DNA of 23,718 nt from JAVXAG01 sp036660615 (GTDB lineage Bacteria > Bacillota > Clostridia > Peptostreptococcales > Anaerovoracaceae): the NCBI GenBank assembly GCA_036660615.1, contig JAVXAG010000013.1:1-23718 (forward strand), given 5' to 3'. Position 1 is the stretch's first letter, and each line of letters starts with the position of its first letter. Below are positions 1-5,535 of the stretch, piece by piece. Under the pieces are notes generated by a model. That model was not told the origin of the DNA and ran no database searches. It saw only the letters and a program-made list of their open reading frames with translations. Both the position numbers and the translations under genes were made by a program.

Positions 1-58
1 TCTCTCGAACTTTGCCCCTTTGGATTTCTAAATAGATAGCTACAAAGGAGGTAGTAAA

Positions 59-127
59 ATGAAGGACAACAATAGTTTGATTTCAAATCCAAAATCGATT
101 TTAAGCAATGATTTTATTATCTCATAA
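59..127 (+). pseudogene. IS200/IS605 TnpA remnant, copy 1 (5' end only)
   Basis: A strong AAAGGAGGTAGT ribosome site precedes an ATG opening a 22-codon frame that begins MKDNNSL. The same ribosome site and first seven codons recur at 763-794, where the frame continues as a recognisable IS200-type transposase start. After MKDNNSL this copy diverges into unrelated sequence and stops. Only the 5' end of the transposase gene survives, with no HUH motif and no catalytic tyrosine. The assignment rests on identity to the second copy. Confidence 0.5.
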
Positions 128-129
128 AA

Positions 130-291
130 CTAAAACCAATAAAAATGAACACCATTTTGATGTTCTTTTTTTATTGGCAAATTAGATACAGTATTAACCA
201 TTTTACAATCTTTACGGTGGTCGTTTGTAATCATATCAAACTTGTTATCAAGTTGTTTATAATAAGTTTTAAATAATGCTAATTCTCTCGT
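130..291 (-). other. Unrecognised open frame without a start codon (possible gene tail)
   Basis: On the minus strand there are 53 sense codons (first residues TRELALFKTYYKQ, last residues GVHFYWF) before a stop at 130-132. The frame is bounded upstream by another stop and has no credible start. The peptide is hydrophilic and looks protein-like, but I do not recognise it. Its last codons run through the terminator-like hairpin at 136-177. It could be the truncated 3' end of a lost gene or a chance frame. Confidence 0.2.
136..177. terminator. Bidirectional terminator-like stem-loop
   Basis: The arms CCAATAAAAATGAACA and TGTTCTTTTTTTATTGG pair almost completely around a short loop, with an A-run on one side and a T-run on the other. 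It could end transcription in either direction. It follows the IS200 remnant and faces the minus-strand SdpI-like gene. Confidence 0.6.
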
Positions 292-326
292 TTATAATAA
301 AAAATCCGTTTCTTCCCATTGCGAAT

Positions 327-680
327 TTATCTTTTTTTGTTTCCAAAATCATCAAAATTTTCGTGAAGTTTATCGTTTACAACCACCCATATAATAATCC
401 ATGATAAAATATTAAAAAGAAATATATATAAAAGCAATTTTTTAAATGATAGTGGAGAAAAAAGAGAAAACAATAAACTAAATAAAAAGGAACTTACGCC
501 TACAAATAAACACAATTTTCCCGTTAATAAATTACCATATTGCCATGTACTCTTATTTTTTATTGACAACTTTGTGTAAAACCCAATTATTCTGTTGATT
601 GGGCTCTTATGAAAAATAATAAGCAATAACCCCAAAACTATACTTCCAAAGCTTGGAATATTTAATAATAATAAATTCAA
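327..680 (-). CDS. SdpI-like small membrane protein
   Basis: This 117-aa protein has three predicted membrane segments (about residues 2-23, 50-73 and 78-101). Between the first two lies SPINRIIGFYTKLSIKNKSTW, which fits the SdpI-family pattern (SPxNxxxGYRTxxSxxNxxxW). The start is a TTG at 678-680, chosen because AGGAGG lies five bases upstream and no in-frame ATG is better placed. B. subtilis SdpI gives immunity to the SdpC toxin and, with SdpR, signals its presence, but most family members have no known role. Full-length SdpI is longer, and this protein is close to the C-terminal domain alone. No sdpC-like toxin gene is visible. The gene sits alone between two IS200 remnants, so it may have been carried in. 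Confidence 0.6.
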   Translation of the reverse strand: MNLLLLNIPSFGSIVLGLLLIIFHKSPINRIIGFYTKLSIKNKSTWQYGNLLTGKLCLFVGVSSFLFSLLFSLFSPLSFKKLLLYIFLFNILSWIIIWVVVNDKLHENFDDFGNKKR

Positions 681-773
681 ATCATCCTCCTATTTTACAT
701 TTACATGAATAACGATAATTGTCGAGTATCTAAGAGTTCTTCCCTGCTTTCATATTGAAAAGGAGGTAGTCCA

Positions 774-911
774 ATGAAGGACAACAATAGTTTATCACAT
801 TCAAGTTACAACTGCAAAGACCATATAGTATTTGCTCCTAAATATCGAAAAGAAGTAATTTACGGACAAATAAGAAAAGGTATAGAAATAATCGAAGCTG
901 CCTTGCAATAA
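774..911 (+). pseudogene. IS200/IS605 TnpA remnant, copy 2 (internally deleted)
   Basis: An AAGGAGGTAGT ribosome site leads to a 45-codon frame: MKDNNSLSHSSYNCKDHIVF, then APKYRKEVIYGQIRK, then GIEIIEAALQ and a stop. This is the N-terminus of the IS200 Y1 transposase. Family members have roughly 15 more residues between IRK and the IEIIEA strand, so there is an in-frame internal deletion. Everything after IEIIEA is lost, including the HxH metal motif and the catalytic tyrosine. It is non-functional. Confidence 0.8.
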
Positions 912-930
912 AATAACTACATGGTATAAT
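903..930 (+). promoter_or_regulatory. Sigma-A-type promoter
   Basis: TTGCAA (903-908) and a perfect TATAAT (925-930) are separated by 16 bp. The predicted start lies only about 15-20 bases before a strong AGGGGGAGGGG ribosome site. The -35 overlaps the last codons of the dead TnpA frame, so the promoter may have arisen at the deletion joint or belong to the lost downstream gene. Confidence 0.5.
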
Positions 931-956
931 TATTTGCAATAGGGGGAGGGGATTTC

Positions 957-1059
957 ATGATATGAACAAATCAAAGAATCGTTTTTAGAAGAAGAAAATT
1001 CATATGTCATTAAAAATAGAGGGAAAAATATTTTTAGAATTACAACAGAAGTTATTTAA
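957..1059 (+). pseudogene. Frameshifted small coding remnant
   Basis: A good promoter and a G-rich ribosome site precede ATG 957, but that frame stops after two codons. Shifting by one base after the ATG opens 32 codons (YEQIKESFLEEENSYVIKNR, then GKNIFRITTEVI and a stop at 1057-1059). Intact expression signals in front of a one-base-off frame suggest a small gene killed by a frameshift. I do not recognise the product. Confidence 0.35.
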
Positions 1060-1218
1060 AGTCTATATATGCGAAACGAATTTTTTGTCACTAGAGGTTT
1101 TAGGACTAAGTCACTAACAAACGAAAAACATACCTGCTTTTCTATGCTTGCCAAGAGCCTTACCCAGTAATTTTACAATTATTTATATTGATATGTTTTT
1201 TAAAGAAAGGAATATAGA

Positions 1219-1710
1219 ATGAAAAAATTTGCTTTTATAAAAAAGTACAAATATTATTTATCATTTTTATTGATTATATTAATATTTATTATTTACACAT
1301 CATATGGAATAAGTGAAATTAAAACAGAAATTAGTGAGATAAAAAAACAAACAATAGAAATAAGTAATGAATTACAAATAATAAAAGCAGAAAAAAATAT
1401 TGATAAAAAAGAAACAGATTTAAAAATATTATGTAATAATTTTTTTCAAAATTGTTATTCAAGCACAGCTAAAATAAATCGTTTTCTTTGGAAATTCCCT
1501 TTTACTTTATTAGATGAAAAGTACGAATTGTTGGATTTTGAATCGTATTTAAGATATATAAATATATATGCAAATTTTAAGGATACTGCGAATAATTTTG
1601 ATTATCTTGAAATATATAATTCTTTGTTTTTAATATGTGAAGAATTTAATACTAATTGCAATAATAATATAATAAACAAAATATCAAAAGAAATACAAAC
1701 ATCAAAATGA
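1219..1710 (+). CDS. Hypothetical membrane-anchored coiled-coil protein
   Basis: This 163-aa protein is preceded by AAAGAAAGG seven bases before the ATG. The N-terminus is basic (MKKFAFIKKYKYY), followed by one hydrophobic segment (about 13-30) and then a helical, heptad-like stretch (about 33-70, rich in I, E and K: SEIKTEISEIKKQTIEISNE). The C-terminal half contains four Cys residues and many Asn. This suggests a single-pass protein with its coiled coil and C-terminal domain outside the membrane. The reading frame is very AT-rich (poly-A/AT codons), more extreme than the hut genes, consistent with acquired DNA. I do not recognise a family and see no operon partner. Confidence 0.55.
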   Translation: MKKFAFIKKYKYYLSFLLIILIFIIYTSYGISEIKTEISEIKKQTIEISNELQIIKAEKNIDKKETDLKILCNNFFQNCYSSTAKINRFLWKFPFTLLDEKYELLDFESYLRYINIYANFKDTANNFDYLEIYNSLFLICEEFNTNCNNNIINKISKEIQTSK

Positions 1711-1718
1711 TGTTTGTA
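1694..1718. repeat. Perfect 10-bp inverted repeat at the gene end
   Basis: TACAAACATC (1694-1703) and GATGTTTGTA (1709-1718) are perfect complements around a 5-base loop. The repeat spans the stop codon of the preceding gene. There is no T-run on the plus side, so it is more likely a 3' mRNA hairpin than a classical terminator. Confidence 0.45.
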
Positions 1719-1980
1719 ATTTGAAGTTGTAATATATTGTGGTCTCAAACCTTCAACTTTAAATTCTTGTCCAGCTTGATGTTTAATCATGACAACATAT
1801 TCCATATAACTTTAACTTGAACTCCTTTATATCCCATTGCAGAATATACTGTTGCAAGTGCATCAACTAACCAAAAGGCTATGTTAAAACCTCTAATTAA
1901 TTTAAGTCCTACTCTGTCATTTCTCCACCTGTTTCCACTACTCCTAAAGTATCATATGATACTTTTAGTGTGTCAATCAC
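1711..1980 (-). pseudogene. Unrecognised coding remnant in shifting frames
   Basis: On the minus strand, protein-like sequence runs through successive frames. One begins VIDTLKVSYDTLGVVETGGE (from about 1980). The next, 1951-1787, contains RVGLKLIRGFNIAFWLVDAL and ATVYSAMGYKGVQVKV. The third, below about 1805, contains MEYVVMIKHQAGQEFKVEGL. The residue composition looks coding rather than random, and one or two frameshifts could join the pieces. I cannot name the family. The stretch ends at the MITE-like element that starts at 1988. Confidence 0.3.
1946..1965. promoter_or_regulatory. 20-bp perfect palindrome
   Basis: AAAGTATCATATGATACTTT is its own reverse complement, and the symmetry extends outward imperfectly (CTAAAG/CTTTTAG). 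It looks like an operator, but no intact promoter or gene is attached. It lies 22 bp outside the left end of the inverted-repeat element. Confidence 0.35.
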
Positions 1981-1987
1981 TTTTGAA

Positions 1988-2014
1988 AATGTCCTGAGTA
2001 TCGTTAAACATTAG
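1988..2014. repeat. Left terminal inverted repeat of the 631-bp element
   Basis: AATGTCCTGAGTATC followed by GTTAAACATTAG. It pairs with 2593-2618 with one gap and about four mismatches. Confidence 0.5.
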
Positions 2015-2112
2015 CGCCAGAAAATCAATCGTGAAATAATGGAAATTAATTCGAAAGCTGGCAAAGGAAACAGCAAAACCCGCTAATTCTTCCAAGAAAA
2101 AAATAATTTCCT

Positions 2113-2345
2113 GATTTGCTCACAGAATCGATCAAAAAGACGCGCCAGTGAGCAGAACTCATCTGGGGGACTGTAAGGAACTGACTAGCAGTCCACTTTG
2201 CTACAAAAATTTACAATATATGTTTGCTAGCTGTTGCATTTGCAACAGGGGTGACTTGAGATTTGCCGATTGACCGCCCAAAATCAATTTTTATTGGAGA
2301 ATCTGCTCACTGAGCCACTATTTTTTGTGATTCTGTGAGCAAATC
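2113..2345. repeat. Nested long hairpin inside the 631-bp element
   Basis: The outer arms GATTTGCTCACAGAATC (2113-2129) and GATTCTGTGAGCAAATC (2329-2345) are a perfect 17-bp inverted repeat. Inside them AGTGAGCAGA (2147-2156) pairs with TCTGCTCACT (2302-2311). Further in are GGACTG/CAGTCC (2168-2173/2189-2194) and a self-complementary CTGTTGCATTTGCAACAG (2231-2248). The result is a branched fold of about 230 nt. A T-rich run (2351-2361) follows the outer arm, so on the plus strand it could also end transcription. It may be a structured RNA or a transposition end structure. I cannot assign it to a known RNA class. Confidence 0.5.
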
Positions 2346-2381
2346 CAATATTTATTTTTTTCGGGGCTTAATTACAGCGAT

Positions 2382-2408
2382 AACTGATAATGATTCTCAT
2401 TATCAGTT
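2382..2408. promoter_or_regulatory. Fur-box-like palindrome
   Basis: AACTGATAATGA and TCATTATCAGTT are perfect 12-bp arms around TTC. The core GATAATGATTCTCATTATC matches the classical 19-bp Fur consensus (GATAATGATAATCATTATC) at 17 positions. No promoter or iron gene is attached, so it could be a relic operator or simply a hairpin of the element. Confidence 0.4.
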
Positions 2409-2462
2409 TTGCGATCAGATTCAGTTTCACTTTTGACTAAACTTCCACTTTCGGAAATGCCC

Positions 2463-2551
2463 CTCGGTAGCAGTTTCTGGCATTGCCTTGTTAGTTTTTA
2501 TTGCAAAGACGGAGCTGTGCATCTATGAAAACCTGTAGCTTTCTCACCGAG
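2463..2551. repeat. Closing helix of a further hairpin domain
   Basis: CTCGGT (2463-2468) pairs with ACCGAG (2546-2551), enclosing about 77 bases. This is the third structured block of the element. The short helix could be chance on its own. Confidence 0.25.
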
Positions 2552-2592
2552 TTAAAATAACCTTTCTGATAACACCCACCTTTTTTCTTAGT

Positions 2593-2618
2593 CTAAGGTT
2601 TCAGTATACTAGGACATT
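2593..2618. repeat. Right terminal inverted repeat of the 631-bp element
   Basis: CTAAGGTTTCAGTATACT followed by AGGACATT, the inverted partner of 1988-2014. The last three bases overlap the 25-bp direct repeat that starts at 2616. Confidence 0.5.
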
Positions 2619-2640
2619 ATCATATGTGAGTCATATTAAA
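2616..2640 (+). repeat. 25-bp direct repeat, copy 1
   Basis: ATTATCATATGTGAGTCATA and the following TTAAA match 4652-4676 at 23 of 25 positions (the first 15 perfectly). It ends 22 bp before the -35 of the downstream operon. Copy 2 holds the equivalent position before the rpsF promoter. Confidence 0.6.
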
Positions 2641-2662
2641 TAAAAGGAAATTATCTTTAATA

Positions 2663-2735
2663 TTGACTTTAATAAAATTAAAGTTTTGAATAGACATACA
2701 CTTTTAATAGACAACAAAGGGATAGTCTATTCAAA
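2663..2735 (+). promoter_or_regulatory. Promoter and dyad region of the DUF2089 operon
   Basis: TTGACT (2663-2668), 17 bp, then TTGAAT (2686-2691) is a plausible promoter with a weak -10. ACTTTAAT-AAA-ATTAAAGT (2666-2684) is a perfect dyad filling the spacer, a typical repressor position. Downstream, TTTGAATAGAC (2685-2695) pairs with GTCTATTCAAA (2725-2735). AATAGACA also repeats directly at 2690 and 2706, 16 bp apart. Autoregulation by the HTH protein encoded two genes down is an inference. Confidence 0.45.
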
Positions 2736-2782
2736 TGAAAAGAAGGTTAAGCATTCTTGGTCGGTAAGTTAGGGGTGGTGAC

Positions 2783-2899
2783 ATGTTTTACATTGGAAAG
2801 TGGCAATTAATAGGTCTGCTTTTTATCATAGTTTGTATGATTTTGGTTTGCAGTGCGGTAGTAGCTGTAATACGAAGCAGAAAGAAAAATAAAATAGGG
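2783..2899 (+). CDS. 38-aa single-pass membrane peptide
   Basis: A GGGGTGGTG ribosome site lies just before the ATG. The product is MFYIGKWQLIGLLFIIVCMI, then LVCSAVVAVI and the charged tail RSRERKIK. One hydrophobic helix (about 9-30) contains two Cys residues, and the strongly basic C-terminus predicts a cytoplasmic tail. It is the first gene after the operon promoter, about 105 bp before the DUF2089 gene and in the same direction. Small membrane peptides like this often regulate a membrane partner, and the two membrane proteins downstream are candidates. I do not recognise a family. Support comes from the ribosome site, the hydrophobic pattern and its position. Confidence 0.5.
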
Positions 2900-3003
2900 C
2901 ATTAGGGTTATTGATTCGTAAAAGGGAAACAGATACTTCTGCTTTCCTTTTACTGATGTATTCGAGAATAGTTTATATAAAATATGAGGGTGGAGGTCCT
3001 TAA

Positions 3004-3303
3004 ATGGCAATTGAAATTATACCGAGCTGGATGGAAAACTTAGAAGACGAAGACATCGTTTTTATAAAAAAATTCATCCTAAATAGCGGGTCATTAAAAA
3101 AAATAGCGGGAGATTACAAGGTAACATACCCAACCGTACGCTTACGCCTTGATAAGATAATAAACAAAATACAAATACAGGAAGAAGAAAACTCTGAACC
3201 ATATGTAAAGCTTGTAAAAAAGATGGCCTTAGAGGATAGAATCGATTTTGAAACCGCAAAGCTGCTAATAAATGCATATAAAAAGGATATAAAAAGGAAA
3301 TAG
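3004..3303 (+). CDS. DUF2089-family helix-turn-helix protein
   Basis: This 99-aa protein has a GGTGGAGGT ribosome site before the ATG. The pattern PSWMENLEDEDIVFIKKFIL, then GSLKKIAGDYKVTYPTVRLR and LDKII (residues about 8-55) is the core of DUF2089 proteins. Their SYPTVRxRLD motif is the recognition helix of a helix-turn-helix. The N-terminal zinc ribbon of longer family members is missing, as in many clostridial short forms. The C-terminal 40 residues are helical and acidic/basic. It probably binds DNA as a small regulator. It sits between a membrane peptide and two membrane proteins, with a 2-bp gap to the next gene, so the genes are co-transcribed. The perfect dyad in the operon promoter is its obvious candidate target (inference). 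Confidence 0.7.
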   Translation: MAIEIIPSWMENLEDEDIVFIKKFILNSGSLKKIAGDYKVTYPTVRLRLDKIINKIQIQEEENSEPYVKLVKKMALEDRIDFETAKLLINAYKKDIKRK

Positions 3304-3305
3304 AT

Positions 3306-3953
3306 ATGAGTATAATTAATATCATTATTGAGAATATAATTACAATTTATTCTTCACTAATATATCTGAGTTTTATCACCGGCGCTGCAATATTAGAGGT
3401 ATTCTATTTGAAGAAGCATAGCCGGAAAGCATTTGTATTACTTTGTACTGTATTTATTTTGTCAGGAATCATGTTTTGTACTACTTTAACCAAACACGAT
3501 GCGACGCTTCCTTCTTTTGAAACAATTGAAATCAAAGAAGGGACAGACGTCATTGGATTCCAACAAGTAGCAATAAACGAAAACAAAAAACTCATTTATA
3601 TTGGGAAGTTTATAACAAATCAAGATACGAACACAGAATATCTCGATATTTCCGTAAAAAATGGGATGCTTCAAAGCAAGAAAAAAGACTTCTCGAATTT
3701 AGGCAATATTGAAACAGCGCTATTTTCACATGGAATTTCGTTTGAAGAATTTACAGGAGAATCGCTTAATTATACAGAATTAAAGCGAAACCTAGAATCC
3801 ACTGAAAAACGAAAGTACGCTGCAGAGGTTTTTTCCTTAAAATTCATATATGCTTTTTTCCCTAGCATCTCCATATTATCGGTATATCTCTTAATGAAAT
3901 ACCGGAATAAGAAGCGTAATATGCTGAAAAAGATGAAGCTAACAGATTTATGA
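3306..3953 (+). CDS. Membrane protein with extracytoplasmic domain (operon gene 3)
   Basis: 215 aa. Two N-terminal membrane segments (about 11-32 and 42-61) are followed by a soluble domain of about 110 residues (62-175), a third membrane segment (about 178-196) and a basic tail (KYRNKKRNMLKKMKLTDL). With the tail inside, the soluble domain faces outward. The start lies 2 bp after the stop of the DUF2089 gene and overlaps the AAAGGAAATAG ribosome region, so translation is probably coupled. The next gene encodes a protein with the same TM-TM-domain-TM plan and about the same size, which suggests distant paralogues or two subunits of one complex. There is no recognisable catalytic motif and I do not know the family. 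Confidence 0.6.
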   Translation: MSIINIIIENIITIYSSLIYLSFITGAAILEVFYLKKHSRKAFVLLCTVFILSGIMFCTTLTKHDATLPSFETIEIKEGTDVIGFQQVAINENKKLIYIGKFITNQDTNTEYLDISVKNGMLQSKKKDFSNLGNIETALFSHGISFEEFTGESLNYTELKRNLESTEKRKYAAEVFSLKFIYAFFPSISILSVYLLMKYRNKKRNMLKKMKLTDL

Positions 3954-3971
3954 TGGGGAGGGAGAAACAAT

Positions 3972-4559
3972 ATGAGCAGCACTTTATTATGGTGTGTGAG
4001 TTTACTAATTAGTATAGCGTTATTTATTGTGGAATTCTTTTTATCAAAGAAAAGAAATTTCCTATGGGGATTGCTTCCGATTCTTGTAATTGTGATAACA
4101 TTAAGTAGTATCGGTGTATATGCGACAAATCTTCAAAGTGAATATCAGATTGTCCATGACAGTTATTCTATGGAGAATGGAACGACCGCTGAAATCATTA
4201 TAAAGCAAAATGAAAAAAAGGAAGTCGTCGCTTACAGTCATCTTCAAATTAGGAGTAGCGCACAGGAAATATTGGATATCGCACCTCTAAATACAGCTGA
4301 AATAGGAGAATGCAGATATAAAACTGCCGCAAGATTTTTTGAAAGAAAGCATAATCTAAAGAATTATAGCATCCCCAGCGAATACATAGAAAATAATAAT
4401 ATTTTTTTTGGGGACGTGGGCGTTGATCCAAACAGTTTCTTCACAATGGCAATAGGCATAAGTATCCCATTAGCACTATTTTATGGACTTAGCCGCTTCT
4501 TTCGAAAAAAGGAGCAAATCAAAAAAGAACTGCGAAAAATGGATATCAATTTTCTATAA
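3972..4559 (+). CDS. Membrane protein with extracytoplasmic domain (operon gene 4)
   Basis: 195 aa, with a GGGGAGGGAGAAAC ribosome site. Its topology mirrors the preceding gene: membrane segments at about 4-24 and 31-51, a soluble extracytoplasmic domain (52-155) with two Cys at most, a last membrane segment (about 158-175) and a charged tail (RFFRKKEQIKKELRKMDINF). It is the last gene of the four-gene unit, 18 bp after gene 3. No terminator with a clear T-run follows. A 7-bp inverted repeat (AAACTTT/AAAGTTT, 4618-4644) lies in the gap before the rpsF promoter. I do not recognise a family. Together with the DUF2089 regulator and the 38-aa peptide it could form a membrane sensing or immunity unit, but that is speculative. 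Confidence 0.6.
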   Translation: MSSTLLWCVSLLISIALFIVEFFLSKKRNFLWGLLPILVIVITLSSIGVYATNLQSEYQIVHDSYSMENGTTAEIIIKQNEKKEVVAYSHLQIRSSAQEILDIAPLNTAEIGECRYKTAARFFERKHNLKNYSIPSEYIENNNIFFGDVGVDPNSFFTMAIGISIPLALFYGLSRFFRKKEQIKKELRKMDINFL

Positions 4560-4651
4560 AGTCAATTAACAGGCTTTGGGAGATGCGTATTTTACATGAA
4601 GGAAAAAATGGACAATCAAACTTTTGTGGTGTTCCCTAAAGTTTAATGAGA

Positions 4652-4676
4652 ATTATCATATGTGAGCCATATAAAA
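4652..4676 (+). repeat. 25-bp direct repeat, copy 2
   Basis: ATTATCATATGTGAGCCATA and the following TAAAA. It lies 24 bp upstream of the rpsF -35, matching the placement of copy 1 before the DUF2089 operon promoter. It could be a shared regulatory site, or a duplication made when the 2-kb cassette between the copies inserted. Confidence 0.6.
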
Positions 4677-4700
4677 AGCAACACATAAATTAAAAAACTC

Positions 4701-4728
4701 TTGCAATTTGTCCGAATTGTAGTATAAT
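4701..4728 (+). promoter_or_regulatory. rpsF operon promoter
   Basis: TTGCAA (4701-4706), a 16-bp spacer, then a perfect TATAAT (4723-4728). Transcription would start near 4735 and give a leader of about 70 nt before rpsF. Confidence 0.75.
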
Positions 4729-4757
4729 ATTAGGGCGTGGAAATTTATTCGCGCGAT

Positions 4758-4800
4758 CTCTGCACCATGAGAAATGGTGCCAATAGTCCACAGGGAGGTG
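4758..4800 (+). promoter_or_regulatory. rpsF leader hairpin overlapping the ribosome site
   Basis: GCACCAT (4762-4768) and ATGGTGC (4774-4780) form a perfect 7-bp stem with a GAGAA loop. CTCT (4758-4761) can pair with AGGG (4792-4795), which would partly mask the GGGAGGTG ribosome site. rpsF leaders in many bacteria bind the S6:S18 complex for autoregulation. I cannot confirm the conserved CCG element of that class here. Confidence 0.4.
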
Positions 4801-4806
4801 AAAAGA

Positions 4807-5094
4807 ATGACAAATTATGAAGTTATGTTCATTATCAATCCTACTTTAGAAGATGAAAAGAAAGAGGCAACAATCGAAACTGTAAAAGGAATTATTGCTG
4901 TTGATGGCGAAGTCGAAAAAGTAGATGTTTGGGGAATGAGAAAGCTTGCTTATCCTATCGAAAAGAAGGTTGAAGGCTACTACGTAGTTATTGACTTTAA
5001 GGCAAGTACAGAATTACCTAAAGAACTAGACAGAAGACTTAGAATCGCAGAATCAGTAATGAGACACATTATCATCAATAAAGATCAAAAATAG
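4807..5094 (+). CDS. rpsF: 30S ribosomal protein bS6
   Basis: 95 aa, the usual length for bS6. MTNYEVMFIINPTLEDEKKE, the central VWGMRKLAYPIEKKVEGYY strand region and the RRLRIAESVMRH helix are classic. bS6 binds 16S rRNA together with bS18 in the platform of the small subunit. The start at 4807 is preferred over the in-frame ATG at 4774 because GGGAGGTG lies seven bases before 4807 and the upstream ATG falls inside the leader hairpin. It is the first gene of the conserved rpsF-ssb-rpsR operon, with 15 bp to ssb. Confidence 0.96.
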   Translation: MTNYEVMFIINPTLEDEKKEATIETVKGIIAVDGEVEKVDVWGMRKLAYPIEKKVEGYYVVIDFKASTELPKELDRRLRIAESVMRHIIINKDQK

Positions 5095-5109
5095 GAATGG
5101 GGTGTAGTT

Positions 5110-5517
5110 ATGAATAGTGTTGTACTAATAGGTAGACTTACAAGAGATCCAGAAGTAAGGTATACACCAAGTACTCAAATGGCAGTTGCAACTTTTTCAA
5201 TTGCAATCGATAGACCACAGAGACAGGGTGCTGAAAAACAAACAGATTTTCCAAGAATCACAGTATTTGGCAAACAAGCTGAGAACTGCGAAAAGTATCT
5301 TGCAAAAGGCAGACTTGTTGGTGTACAAGGAAGACTACAAACCGGAAGCTATAAAAACAAAGATGGTGTAACAGTTTACACGACTGATGTCGTTGCAGAC
5401 AGAGTAGAATTTTTGGAATGGGGAGATAAAACTCCAAGTACACAAACTTCAAAAAGACCAGCTGCAGAAGAAATCCCAGATTCCTTCCAAGCGATCGATG
5501 AAGATGTTCCGTTCTAA
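5110..5517 (+). CDS. ssb: Single-stranded DNA-binding protein
   Basis: 135 aa. The OB-fold runs from MNSVVLIGRLTRDPEVRYTP through FPRITVFGKQAENCEKYLAK to VVADRVEFLE (about 1-106). A short disordered linker follows, ending in the acidic tip DEDVPF, the conserved docking peptide for replication and repair partners. It coats single-stranded DNA as a tetramer during replication, repair and recombination. The linker is short compared with many Firmicute SSBs (about 25 residues). It lies between rpsF and rpsR as in most Firmicutes, 18 bp before rpsR. Confidence 0.96.
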   Translation: MNSVVLIGRLTRDPEVRYTPSTQMAVATFSIAIDRPQRQGAEKQTDFPRITVFGKQAENCEKYLAKGRLVGVQGRLQTGSYKNKDGVTVYTTDVVADRVEFLEWGDKTPSTQTSKRPAAEEIPDSFQAIDEDVPF

Positions 5518-5535
5518 AAGAAAGGAGATAACATT

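Larger units (their letters stand above)
1988..2618. mobile_element. MITE-like element, ~631 bp, with no open reading frame
   Basis: The two ends form an imperfect terminal inverted repeat: AATGTCCT-GAGTAT at 1988-2001 against AATGTCCT-AGTAT read inward from 2618. The match continues to CATTAG/CCTTAG, about 22 of 27 positions with one gap. The interior encodes nothing on either strand, has noticeably higher GC than its surroundings and is full of inverted repeats. This fits a non-autonomous transposable element or a decayed IS. No clear target duplication is visible at the ends. A large structured RNA inside the element is an alternative or additional explanation. Confidence 0.5.

Noticed and set aside
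327..680. SdpI-like gene as part of a toxin-immunity operon
   Set aside because: No sdpC- or sdpR-like gene is next to it; only the membrane domain is supported.
1602..1805. Intact 67-aa minus-strand gene across the end of the coiled-coil gene
   Set aside because: The part beyond 1711 only mirrors the forward gene; at most the first ~30 codons belong to an old remnant, listed as a pseudogene.
2042..2096. 15-codon frame starting MEINSKAGKGNSKTR in the 631-bp element
   Set aside because: Too short, no ribosome site, inside a structured noncoding block.
2113..2345. Assigning the long hairpin to a named RNA (6S RNA, ROOL, OLE, group II intron)
   Set aside because: I see helices but no conserved sequence motif of these classes; naming one would be a guess without a covariance search.
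3074..3325. Open frame on the minus strand opposite the DUF2089 gene
   Set aside because: No ribosome site and full overlap with a well-supported gene; a shadow frame.
4576..4644. Tiny frame MKEKMDNQTFVVFPKV between gene 4 and rpsF
   Set aside because: Sixteen codons, no ribosome site, and its end is part of a 7-bp inverted repeat; not supported as a gene.
4774..4806. Longer rpsF start at 4774
   Set aside because: The ATG lies inside the leader hairpin without a ribosome site; 4807 has GGGAGGTG and gives the normal bS6 N-terminus.
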